Assembly (NCBI GenBank): GCA_044464175.1
Contig: JBIQLO010000005.1
Coordinates: forward strand, 1-37,138
Reading direction: 5' to 3'
DNA from: JBIQLO01 sp044464175
Lineage (GTDB): Bacteria > Planctomycetota > Phycisphaerae > Tepidisphaerales > Tepidisphaeraceae
DNA: 37,138 nucleotides
The position numbers and the translations under genes are program-made. Shown one piece after another: positions 7,578-14,495 of this stretch. The notes beneath the pieces were generated by a model. It made no database searches. It worked only from the letters and a program-made list of their open reading frames with translations, and was not told the DNA's origin. Positions within the stretch are counted from its first letter, which is position 1; each line of letters starts with the position of its first letter.

Positions 7578-7635
7578 GCCTCCCCCTCACCCGCCCCGCT
7601 TTGCGGGTCGGCCTCTCCCCAGGGGGAGAGGCGGA
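7578..7635. repeat. Right arm of inverted repeat flanking the DUF559 gene
   Basis: This 58-bp sequence mirrors 7002-7060. The roughly 370 bases between the DUF559 start (7479) and the next gene start (7854) hold this arm, a short similar outer flank (AAATGGGAGGCTTTCC), and otherwise no gene I can support. Within the arm, GCCTCCCCCT can also pair with AGGGGGAGAGGC at the other end, so the single strand could form a branched, cloverleaf-like structure. Confidence 0.92.
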
Positions 7636-7853
7636 AATGGGAGGCTTTCCATGGGGAGAGAGAGGCGCTGAATGGTCACTTTGCGGGGTCGGCGACTTCG
7701 CCTACGGAACACATAGTGGGTAGCGGCATAAGCGATCGGGACAAGGCATTTCTTTTTGCCGTTTGAAACCTCGGTTCGGGACGGTACGATTTTCTATTGT
7801 CGGACAGATTACACAGTTGCGCGTTGGCGTATCCCAGGCAGGAAGGAGCTTTT

Positions 7854-9614
7854 ATGAAATTCATGCGTCGAAGTTCGGTGATCGTGGCGGCGATGGTGCT
7901 GACGGCCGCCGGGGCGGTGCAAGCCCAGGTGTTGAACTATGTTCCGGCCAAGGCCCCGTTTGTCTTCAAGGTCAACAACCTCAAGGGCGCCAGCGACAAG
8001 ATCGCGGCGATGGCGACCAAATGGGGCATTTCGGCAATGTCGCCAGCGCTGTCCAACCCGCTGGCCAGCCTGAAGCAGCAGGCGAATATCACCAACGGGC
8101 TGAATGAGTCGGGCGACCTGGCATTCGTCGTGACGCAAATCACGGATGACAAGAAGGAGCCGCCGATGCTGATCCTGGCGCCGGTGAGCGACTACAAGGC
8201 GTTTGTGGGGAATTTCCAAGGGGCCAAGACCGAGGGGGAATTGACGGAAGTGCAGTTCCCAAACAATCCCCAGCCCAGCTACATCGCCCACTGGGGCGAA
8301 TACGCCGCGATCAGCAACGACAAGGCGACCCTGGCGGCCAAACCCGCCAATGGGCTCAAGACCGACGGCCCGGCCGCCAAGGAGTTGGGCAGCAAGGACG
8401 CGGTGGTGCTGATCAACATGGCGGCGGTGCGGGAAAAGGTGGTGCCGGAGCTTCAGCAGAACCGGGAGAAGATTATCACCGAAATGACCGACCGGCTCAG
8501 CGCCAAGCCGGAATCGCAGAAGTACATCCCCGTGGCCACAGCGGTGGCCAATCGCGCCATGGATGTGGCCGAGAGCTTTTTGAACAACTGCGACGCCGTC
8601 ACGTGGGGCCTGAGCTTCTCGGCCGACGGGATGGGCTCGACCATTCTGACGCAGTTCAAGCCGGAGAGCACCTGGGCTCAGAACATCGGGCAGATCCAGC
8701 AGGACGATCAGGCGCTGGTCAAAGGACTGCCCATCAGCAAGTACCTGGTGTACGGCGGATCGGTCTGCAGTCCGAAGCTGGTCGGGAAGCTGATCGACGA
8801 CGTGGCCGGCCCGTTGAAGGATGAACTGACGAAGCTGGGGGACCAGGGGAGGACGGTCCAGCAGTTCATCGATGCCCTGAAGACGAACCTCACCCACACC
8901 CAGAGCACCTCCTTCGGGCTGCTGGCGCCGGCCAACCCCGCGCAGGGGAGCCTGTTGCAGGGAGTCAACGTCCAGCGCGGCGATGCCAAGGAGATCATGC
9001 AATCGACGGGCGCGCTGGCCAAGGCCCAGAGCGAGCTAATGCACCAGACCCAGGCGGAATCGGCCAAGCGCGTCACCGTCGCCCCGGGCGCCAAGGCGGT
9101 GGCGGGCGTGCAGTTTGACGCGGTGCGCACGGACCTGAGCGGGCAGGCGAACACGCCCAAGGAGGCGCAAGCCCAGCAGTTCCTCAACTTCATCTATGGG
9201 TCCACGATCGTGGAGCAGTATTTTGGCGTGGTCAACGACAGCCATCTGTTGCGCGTCTCGGGGCTGGATGATGCGATGATCGCCAAGGCGATCGGGGCGG
9301 CCAAGGCCGATGAATCCCACCTGACCCAGGCCAAGGCGGTCCAGGCGGTGCAGAAGCACCTTCCGGGCAAGCGGTTTTTCGCGATGTACATTCCGCTGGA
9401 CAACGTGATCTCGACGGCGGCGGAAGTGGCGAAGCAGCGGGCCGGGATGCAGGTGAACCTGCAGGTCCAGCCGGACCTTCAGCCGATCGGCATCGCCGGC
9501 TCCACGGACGCCAATGCCCTGCGGTTTGACGGGTATATCCCGGCCGAGTTGGTGCAGAACCTGATCTCCTCGGGGATGCAGGCGATGGGGCAGATGATGC
9601 AGCAGCAGAGGTAG
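7854..9614 (+). CDS. Large secreted protein of unknown function
   Basis: This 586-residue protein carries a signal peptide (MKFMRRSSVIVAAMVLTAAG with likely cleavage at VQA|Q near residue 24). The mature part starts VLNYVPAKAPFVFKVNNLKG, a beginning seen in planctomycete surface or periplasmic proteins that open with 'xVPADAPxxxxV'. It is rich in Ala, Gln and Lys, with alternating helices and short strands, and ends in MQAMGQMMQQQR. No catalytic motif or repeat is apparent, and I do not recognise the family. The start is well supported by AGGAAGGAG 5-7 bases upstream of the ATG. It stands alone, followed by a 33-bp perfect inverted repeat, so it is probably monocistronic. Confidence 0.75.
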   Translation: MKFMRRSSVIVAAMVLTAAGAVQAQVLNYVPAKAPFVFKVNNLKGASDKIAAMATKWGISAMSPALSNPLASLKQQANITNGLNESGDLAFVVTQITDDKKEPPMLILAPVSDYKAFVGNFQGAKTEGELTEVQFPNNPQPSYIAHWGEYAAISNDKATLAAKPANGLKTDGPAAKELGSKDAVVLINMAAVREKVVPELQQNREKIITEMTDRLSAKPESQKYIPVATAVANRAMDVAESFLNNCDAVTWGLSFSADGMGSTILTQFKPESTWAQNIGQIQQDDQALVKGLPISKYLVYGGSVCSPKLVGKLIDDVAGPLKDELTKLGDQGRTVQQFIDALKTNLTHTQSTSFGLLAPANPAQGSLLQGVNVQRGDAKEIMQSTGALAKAQSELMHQTQAESAKRVTVAPGAKAVAGVQFDAVRTDLSGQANTPKEAQAQQFLNFIYGSTIVEQYFGVVNDSHLLRVSGLDDAMIAKAIGAAKADESHLTQAKAVQAVQKHLPGKRFFAMYIPLDNVISTAAEVAKQRAGMQVNLQVQPDLQPIGIAGSTDANALRFDGYIPAELVQNLISSGMQAMGQMMQQQR

Positions 9615-9619
9615 GCGGG

Positions 9620-9694
9620 ATGGAAAATGGAAAAGGGTAAATGGAAAATGGAGAACGAACATCCATTTTCCATTTACCCTTTTCCATTTTCCAT
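9620..9694. repeat. 33-bp perfect inverted repeat, probable bidirectional terminator
   Basis: Arms 9620-9652 and 9662-9694 are exact reverse complements around a 9-base loop. The arms are built from tandem ATGGAAAA-type words (TGGAAAATGG twice in each). It sits between two convergent genes: the large secreted protein ends at 9614, and the stop codon of the epimerase begins at the last base of the right arm. The position suits transcription termination for both. The AT-rich, internally repetitive arms are unlike a standard GC-stem terminator. Confidence 0.85.
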
Positions 9695-10629
9695 TATTGC
9701 AGTTGTTCGCGATAAAATTCGATCATGCGGGCCAGGCCGTCGCGGCGGGAGATCTGGGGCTTCCAGCCGAGAATCTGGCGGGCGCGGGTGATGTCGGGGC
9801 AGCGCACCTTGGGGTCATCCGGCGGCATCGGGCGATGGACGATCTCGCTGGTGCAGCCGGGGACCAGGGATTTGATCTCTTTGGCCATCTGCAGGATGGT
9901 CATTTCATCGGGGTTGCCGAGGTTAATCGGCTCGACAAAGTCGCTCTCCATCGTCAGATTGATGCCGCGCACCAAGTCGGAGACATAGCAGAGGCTGCGC
10001 GTCTGGCTGCCGTCGCCAAAGACGGTGATCGGCTCGTTGCGCAGGGCCTGGCGGATGAAGCTGATGACGACGCGGCCGTCGTAGGGGTCCATGCGCGGGC
10101 CGTAGGTGTTGAAGATGCGGATCAGGCGCGTCGCCACCCCCCTTTCGCGGTGGTAGGCCATGGTGCAGGCCTCGCTGAAGCGCTTGGCCTCGTCGTACAT
10201 GCTGCGCAGGCCGATGGGATTGACGTTCCCCCAGTAGTCCTCGCGCTGGGGATGGACGGCGGGATCGCCGTAACATTCGCTGGTGCTGGCCATGAGGAAG
10301 CGGGCCTCCTTTGCCTGGGCCAGCTCCAGCAGGTTCCAGGTGCCCTGGCTGTTCACCTTGAGCGTTTCGACCTGGTGCTTGACGTAGCCGATGGGCGAGG
10401 CGGGTGAGGCCATGTGGTAGATGCGGTCGATCGGACCCTCCAGCTCGAGCGGCTGGATGACATCTCGCTCGATAAACTGATAGCGCGGATTCCCCTCCAG
10501 GTGGGCGATGTTGCGCGGGTTGCCGGTCAGGAAATTATCCAGCCCGACGACCTGGTGCCCCTGCTCCAGGAGCAGGTCGGTCAGATGAGAACCCAAAAAG
10601 CCGGCCGCGCCGGAGATTGCAATACGCAT
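9694..10629 (-). CDS. UDP-glucuronate decarboxylase (UDP-xylose synthase)-like NAD-dependent epimerase
   Basis: This 311-residue short-chain dehydrogenase-fold enzyme matches UDP-xylose synthases, which convert UDP-glucuronate to UDP-xylose with bound NAD+. It shows the Rossmann loop GAAGFLGS (residues 7-14), the catalytic serine/threonine in STSECYGDP (115-123), the family-specific HPQREDYWGNVNPIG (126-140) and the YDEAKR catalytic Tyr145/Lys149. The length fits bacterial single-domain members. The ATG at 10627-10629 starts directly at the Rossmann strand; the upstream open frame is not conserved-looking. The Shine-Dalgarno is weak. The glycosyltransferase gene lies 80 bases upstream on the same strand, which suggests a role in glycan or surface polysaccharide synthesis. 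Confidence 0.9.
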   Translation of the reverse strand: MRIAISGAAGFLGSHLTDLLLEQGHQVVGLDNFLTGNPRNIAHLEGNPRYQFIERDVIQPLELEGPIDRIYHMASPASPIGYVKHQVETLKVNSQGTWNLLELAQAKEARFLMASTSECYGDPAVHPQREDYWGNVNPIGLRSMYDEAKRFSEACTMAYHRERGVATRLIRIFNTYGPRMDPYDGRVVISFIRQALRNEPITVFGDGSQTRSLCYVSDLVRGINLTMESDFVEPINLGNPDEMTILQMAKEIKSLVPGCTSEIVHRPMPPDDPKVRCPDITRARQILGWKPQISRRDGLARMIEFYREQLQ

Positions 10630-10638
10630 GTTGTGTTC

Positions 10639-10708
10639 GTTGCCGGTTGCCGGTTGCCGATCGCCAGTGAGAAGGAAACGGGCAACGGGCAAGCAGCAAG
10701 TGGCAACC
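10639..10708. repeat. Short inverted and tandem GGTTGCC/GGCAAC words
   Basis: The 80-base gap between the glycosyltransferase and the epimerase holds GTTGCCGGTTGCCG near its left end and CGGGCAACGGGCAA plus GTGGCAAC near its right end, able to pair as a long imperfect hairpin. It could attenuate transcription between the two genes or be a dispersed repeat. Confidence 0.4.
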
Positions 10709-10709
10709 C

Positions 10710-11531
10710 CTAGTCTTTGATTCCAAATCGAACGATCGTCAGGATCGCCTTGATCCCATCCTTCCAGGTGATCTTTTTGCCTTCTTCGTAGCTGCGTCCG
10801 TAGTAGGCGACGCCCACTTCGTAAATTCGGAGGCGGGGACGGAGGCGGGCGATCTTGGCCGTCACCTCCGGCTCGAAGCCGAAGCGGTCGCACTTGATCT
10901 CAATCCGGTCGAGCACCTCTTTTTTGAAGACCTTGTAGCAGACCTCCATGTCGGTCAGGTTCAGGTTCGTGAACATGTTGCTCAACATGGTCAGGAACCG
11001 GTTGCCCAGCGTGTGCCAGAAATAGAGCACACGATGCGGCTCGCCGATGAACCGGCTGCCGTAGACCACATCCGCCTTTCCGTCCAGGATCGGCAACAGC
11101 AGCTTGGGGTAGTCCGATGGATCATACTCCAGATCGGCATCCTGGATAATGATGATTTGTCCGTCGGCGTGCTTGAAGCCATCCCGCAGGGCGGCGCCTT
11201 TGCCCTGATTCACCGGTTTGTGGATGATCTTGAACTCGACCTCCGGATGGAGGCTAGGCAGTTCGTCGAGCTTGGCGGCCGTCCGGTCGGTGGAGCAGTC
11301 ATTGACGCAGATGATCTGCCGCGTGGCGCCGCGCGGCAATGGTGCGTTGACCACCAGCGCGATGAGGGTCTGGACGGTCTGGGCTTCATTGTACACGGGA
11401 ATGACGATAGAAACCTTGGGCGCGTTCAAGGGCGCCGCGGCGTCGGCCGGGCGGGCAGGGGCGATCCCCAGGTTATCGGACTGCTGTGCGGCGTCGGTCA
11501 AGGCGTCTCTCCAAGCAGAACATCGGCGCAT
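10710..11531 (-). CDS. Family 2 glycosyltransferase, polyprenyl-phosphate (dolichol-phosphate mannose synthase-like) type
   Basis: This 273-residue GT2 enzyme probably transfers a sugar from a nucleotide-sugar donor to a polyprenyl phosphate at the cytoplasmic membrane face. It has the GT-A opening VSIVIPVYNEAQT (residues 40-52), NDCSTDRT (78-84), NQGKGAALRDGF and the DxD metal motif in IIQDADLEYDP (Asp131, Asp133). The later GSRF...NMFTNLNLTDMEVCYKVF is characteristic of the DPM1-like branch. It has no C-terminal membrane segments. The first 35 residues are a low-complexity alanine-rich leader, so the true start may be further in. It precedes the UDP-xylose synthase-like gene and is probably co-transcribed with it. 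Confidence 0.88.
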   Translation of the reverse strand: MRRCSAWRDALTDAAQQSDNLGIAPARPADAAAPLNAPKVSIVIPVYNEAQTVQTLIALVVNAPLPRGATRQIICVNDCSTDRTAAKLDELPSLHPEVEFKIIHKPVNQGKGAALRDGFKHADGQIIIIQDADLEYDPSDYPKLLLPILDGKADVVYGSRFIGEPHRVLYFWHTLGNRFLTMLSNMFTNLNLTDMEVCYKVFKKEVLDRIEIKCDRFGFEPEVTAKIARLRPRLRIYEVGVAYYGRSYEEGKKITWKDGIKAILTIVRFGIKD

Positions 11532-11686
11532 CCTAATCGAGACTTGGGGGGTTTTCCAATCGGGTCGTCGGCCGGGGCAATTTTGGAATTATAGTCGAGA
11601 ATTCCCTCAAGCCCTCGTGCTCGTGCGCCGATAAACTAAGTGAGGCTGTGGGTCTCCGGCCGTTTCGGCCGGGCAGCCTGATTGCG

Positions 11687-11716
11687 GGGATCGGTGCAAC
11701 GGCGAGCACCGATCCC
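11687..11716. terminator. Hairpin at the 3' side of the NPCBM gene
   Basis: A perfect 10-bp stem (GGGATCGGTG / CACCGATCCC) with a 10-base loop lies 3 bases beyond the stop codon of the minus-strand gene ending at 11720. On the plus strand it is followed by ATTTTATT. A second smaller palindrome, CCGGCC-GTTTC-GGCCGG, lies at about 11655-11671. The remaining sequence to 11531 shows no gene. Confidence 0.5.
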
Positions 11717-11719
11717 ATT

Positions 11720-12913
11720 TTATTGCGCCCCTGGTTGGCTGGCGGGCAGTTGCGTCTTGAGCAGCGCCGGCGCGATCCAGTTGAAGCGGTCCTGCACCGC
11801 GCCGTTGGCGCCGTCATCGACCTCCAGGGTGAGGGTTTTGGCCTGGCCGAGGGGCAACTCCACCACGGGTGAAAGCCATCCCGCCTTCACGCCCGTCCGT
11901 TCGTACACCCGCTTCTGATCCAAATAAATCCGCACCGTCACATCGGCCAGCGCGCCGTTGCCGTCGATGGCGTATTGGGTGCGGAACAGCCGGTAGCCGG
12001 GAGGGAGATCAAATCGCAACCGGGCGTAGGCATGGACGCCGATTCCCTGGTCGTAGGTTCTGTTGCCAAACCGGATCGGGCCGCCGGTGACGGACTGGTT
12101 CATGCGCGCCGGCCAGGAGAGGTCAAAATCGGGGGTCTGGACCGCCTCGGCAGGCTTGAGCGATGAGAGCCACACCACCGGCCCGTTGACCTGCTCGATG
12201 GAGACGAGGGCGGCGGCCTGGACGCGATGCTCCGCGCCATCGTCCAGCGTGAGCTGGAGCGTCTTACCCTGCGAGCGGGCGGCGGAAACGGTGAAGATTG
12301 AGCCATCGGCGAACGTGAGGCGCAAGGCCCTGGCGGCGGCGGGCTTGGCCTCGCCGGTGGCGGCCAGTTGGAGGCGATGGAGACTGCTTAGGGGAATTTG
12401 GGCTGCCTGGCCGTTCACCTGCATGGTGAGGGTCTGGGGGGTCAGGTCGGCGACGATTCCCTTGACCACGTCTCCGTTGTTCAGTTGCGCCTGATCCTCG
12501 GCCGGGGCGGGTGCGGCGTCGGAAGGCGGAGCGCCGCGATAGATTCCTTCGATCCGGCGCAGGGGGAGAGTCAGTTTTCCGAGGTCTGGACTGGTCCAGG
12601 CGAGGGTTTCTCCGCTCATGCCGGCCGGCTCGCCGGTGAGGCGGTCGCCGTTGGTCAATGCCAGGGAGAGCCCGGCCGGCTGGGTGGTGGGGCTTGCGGG
12701 CGATTGGCCGATGGCGACGAAATCCTCCCACGGGACGGTGCGGGTAGCGCCGTTTTGGCGGACCTGAACCCCCTGCTCGCTCAGGCCGGCCCAGTCGGCG
12801 GGATGGGCGGTGAGGTCGGCGGTGGTGAGGGTCCAGTCGGCCGACGGGTCGGCGGCGCGGGCCAGGGGGCAGAGGAAGGCCAGACAGAGGAGGATGGAGA
12901 GGCGATGCAGCAT
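11720..12913 (-). CDS. Secreted NPCBM-domain protein
   Basis: This 397-residue exported protein has a signal peptide (MLHRLSILLCLAFLCPLARA|A). Its C-terminal 140 residues form an NPCBM domain (PF08305, a putative carbohydrate-binding module): FGNRTYDQGIGVHAYARLRF near residue 285, then DVTVRIYLDQKRVYERTGV and a final LTLEVDDGANGAVQDRFNWI. The N-terminal two thirds contain beta-rich repeats such as LTNGDRLTGEPAGMSGETLAW and LNNGDVVKGIVADLTPQTLTM, each with an 'NGD' turn; these look like two or three copies of a small SH3-like or SpoVT-like strand unit. Such proteins are common in planctomycetes. It has no catalytic domain, so it is probably a binding or surface protein. The start was taken at the signal peptide. 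Confidence 0.85.
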   Translation of the reverse strand: MLHRLSILLCLAFLCPLARAADPSADWTLTTADLTAHPADWAGLSEQGVQVRQNGATRTVPWEDFVAIGQSPASPTTQPAGLSLALTNGDRLTGEPAGMSGETLAWTSPDLGKLTLPLRRIEGIYRGAPPSDAAPAPAEDQAQLNNGDVVKGIVADLTPQTLTMQVNGQAAQIPLSSLHRLQLAATGEAKPAAARALRLTFADGSIFTVSAARSQGKTLQLTLDDGAEHRVQAAALVSIEQVNGPVVWLSSLKPAEAVQTPDFDLSWPARMNQSVTGGPIRFGNRTYDQGIGVHAYARLRFDLPPGYRLFRTQYAIDGNGALADVTVRIYLDQKRVYERTGVKAGWLSPVVELPLGQAKTLTLEVDDGANGAVQDRFNWIAPALLKTQLPASQPGAQ

Positions 12914-12972
12914 GGCTCATTCATAGCCGGTGAAGGCGGGGCGTGGCAATGGGTTTGTTTGTCATATCTCGT

Positions 12973-13299
12973 CTATTTCACCGGATACTTTTTCGCGGTT
13001 TTCCGGAGCTTGGCTTCGAAGGCGGCGGGGAGGTCGATTTGCTGGTCGTTCGCCAAAAGCAACAGCGTGAGGAGGCAGTCGCTCAGTTCGTCGGCGAAGG
13101 CCTGGCGCCCGGCGGGGGTTTGGAGGTGGGCGTGGGCCTGCTCATCGGTTTGCCAGCGGAAGATTTCCAGCAGTTCGGCGGCCTCGATGCAAAGGTTGGC
13201 GGCCAAGTGGCGGGGTGTGTGGAATTCGCGCCAGCGGCGGGCATCGCGGAAGGCGACAGCGCGGGCGGTAAGGTCGGCGAAGGTGGTGTCGGTGGGCAT
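12973..13299 (-). CDS. MazG-like nucleotide pyrophosphohydrolase (dCTPase/RS21-C6 type)
   Basis: This 108-residue all-helical protein belongs to the MazG-like family that cleaves (d)NTPs, often dCTP, to the monophosphate. It has the typical WREFHTPRHLAANLCIEAAEL around residues 23-43, and the two metal-binding acidic motifs E39-x2-E42-x2-E45 and E71-x2-D74, followed by the usual IDLPAAFEAKLRKTAKKYP end. The length is normal for stand-alone members. It lies 59 bases downstream-facing from the NPCBM gene start, on the same strand, but the two need not be an operon. I see no strong Shine-Dalgarno before the ATG at 13297-13299. Confidence 0.88.
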   Translation of the reverse strand: MPTDTTFADLTARAVAFRDARRWREFHTPRHLAANLCIEAAELLEIFRWQTDEQAHAHLQTPAGRQAFADELSDCLLTLLLLANDQQIDLPAAFEAKLRKTAKKYPVK

Positions 13300-13390
13300 G
13301 GCTTGGGTGTGATCATAGCGGGAGGGTGGAATGGGGGAAATGGGTTTAGGGGTTGGGGTCAGGGATGAGGGTTTAGGAAAAGCGAGAAAA

Positions 13391-13428
13391 GGGACGTGGC
13401 CGCAGTGCGTTCGCCGCGGCCACGTCCC
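13391..13428 (-). terminator. Rho-independent terminator of the ArsR-SRPBCC operon
   Basis: A perfect 13-bp stem (GGGACGTGGCCGC / GCGGCCACGTCCC) with a 12-base loop lies 15 bases beyond the SRPBCC stop. On the minus strand it is followed by a T-rich run (CTTTTCTCGCTTTTCC), as expected for an intrinsic terminator. Confidence 0.75.
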
Positions 13429-13443
13429 CGGAATGGGCGGCTA

Positions 13444-13914
13444 TTACGAATCGGCCCCGGCGCAGCGGTGGCCCTGGGTGGCTTCGAGCGCCTGGCCGGT
13501 CTCCAGAAAGCTCTTGAGGCTGGAGAGGATGATGGGCCAGCCGCCGGAGACGGCGTGGATGAGCTTGGAGTCGGGGTGGCCGATCTCGTGGATGACGGTG
13601 AGCTTGACCATTTCGCCCTTGGGGTCCAGCTCGTAGGTCATGCGGGAGAAGCCTTCGGCCTTCAGCTCCGGCTTGTATTCGTTGCGCCACTTGAGGACCA
13701 GGCGGCGTTTCGGCTCGATCTCCAGGACCTCGCCGGCGTCGGTGACGCTGCCGTCGGGCTTGACCATGCGCCAGGAGGCGCCGGGCGTCCAGTCGGACTC
13801 ATGGCGGGTCTGGGCGAAGTACTTCTGGGTGAACTGGGGATCGGTCAGCGCCTGCCAAAGTTTTTCCGGCGTGGTGCGAATATAGGTCACATAGACAAAA
13901 CGTGAGTCACTCAT
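13444..13914 (-). CDS. SRPBCC (AHSA1-like) domain protein
   Basis: This 156-residue protein has the START/Bet v1-like SRPBCC fold in its AHSA1-type form, with a hydrophobic cavity that usually binds small ligands. It shows the opening VYVTYIRTTPEKLWQALTDPQF, the W-x-P-G motif in SDWTPGASWRM, and the closing GGWPIILSSLKSFLETG. The ATG at 13912-13914 is preceded by GGAGA at 6-7 bases. Its start overlaps the ArsR stop by 8 bases, so the two are translated as a coupled operon. ArsR-SRPBCC pairs are widespread and the protein's ligand is generally not known. Confidence 0.88.
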   Translation of the reverse strand: MSDSRFVYVTYIRTTPEKLWQALTDPQFTQKYFAQTRHESDWTPGASWRMVKPDGSVTDAGEVLEIEPKRRLVLKWRNEYKPELKAEGFSRMTYELDPKGEMVKLTVIHEIGHPDSKLIHAVSGGWPIILSSLKSFLETGQALEATQGHRCAGADS

Positions 13915-14248
13915 GGGATTCTCCTTTCTCAAGGGTTTTCTTCAGGTCCGCCAGGACGCGCACGCGTCCCCGCTCGTACTTGTGGATCCAGCGGTCGGCG
14001 ATATCGAGGATCGGCATGGGGTTGAGGTAATGGAGCTTGCGACGGCCGCGCCAGAGGACCGCGACCAGGTTGGCCTCCTCCAGCAGCTTCAGGTGCTTGG
14101 AGACGGCCTGTCGGGTCATGTCCATCTGCTCGCAAAGCTGGCCCAGCGTCTGGCCGTTGTCGGCGCGTAGCCGATCAAGCAGTTCCCGGCGTCCCGGGTC
14201 AGCCAGGGCTTTGAAGACCTTGTCCATGTCCGAATCCATGGGTTCCAT
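13907..14248 (-). CDS. ArsR-family transcriptional regulator
   Basis: This 113-residue winged-helix regulator matches ArsR members paired with SRPBCC genes. The sequence DKVFKALADPGRRELLDRLR leads into the recognition region LCEQMDMTRQAVSKHLKLLEEANLV and the wing WRGRRKLHYLN. It lacks the cysteine motif of arsenic-sensing ArsR, so it probably responds to a different signal. Three in-frame ATGs (14248, 14239, 14227) could serve as start; the first keeps the operator palindrome just upstream. A perfect palindrome immediately before the start suggests autorepression. It is the first gene of the two-gene operon. Confidence 0.88.
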   Translation of the reverse strand: MEPMDSDMDKVFKALADPGRRELLDRLRADNGQTLGQLCEQMDMTRQAVSKHLKLLEEANLVAVLWRGRRKLHYLNPMPILDIADRWIHKYERGRVRVLADLKKTLEKGESHE

Positions 14249-14249
14249 T

Positions 14250-14269
14250 ATGCAACCATTTGGTTGCAT
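14250..14269 (-). promoter_or_regulatory. Palindromic operator of the ArsR-SRPBCC operon
   Basis: ATGCAACCATTTGGTTGCAT is a perfect palindrome (two 9-bp arms around TT), 1 base upstream of the ArsR start codon. Size and position are typical of an operator bound by an ArsR dimer that represses its own operon. Confidence 0.6.
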
Positions 14270-14437
14270 GTCAAGAAAAAAAATGAGAACCCCTGGGAAT
14301 TTTTTTCCCGCCCCGGAGGACACAAATGAACCGGAGGGGAAATCAAAGAAAAATGGAATCCTTGGGACGCTCCATGTCCTTTTTGGCGGATTTTGTCAGG
14401 AGCTATAGAGGCAAGCGCGAGGGTGCCGACCGTTCCT

Positions 14438-14488
14438 GGTGGGCCAAGGCCCACCCTACGACTCCGCACGGGCAAGATGCCCGTGCCA
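14438..14488 (-). repeat. Two adjacent REP-like palindromes
   Basis: First: GGTGGGCC-AA-GGCCCACC (14438-14455) followed by CTACG. Second: GCACGGGCA-AGA-TGCCCGTGC (14466-14486) followed by CACG. Read on the minus strand, the first has a GTAG head and the second a GTGG head. Translated they give the strings GTGILPV or HGQDARAT that litter many planctomycete annotations. They lie just beyond the guaA stop and may end its transcript. Nothing else is visible in 14270-14437. Confidence 0.65.
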
Positions 14489-14495
14489 CGAATGG

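Noticed and set aside
7809..9002. A 397-residue minus-strand frame opposite the large secreted protein
   Set aside because: The plus-strand gene has a signal peptide and ribosome binding site; the minus frame has neither and is low in complexity.
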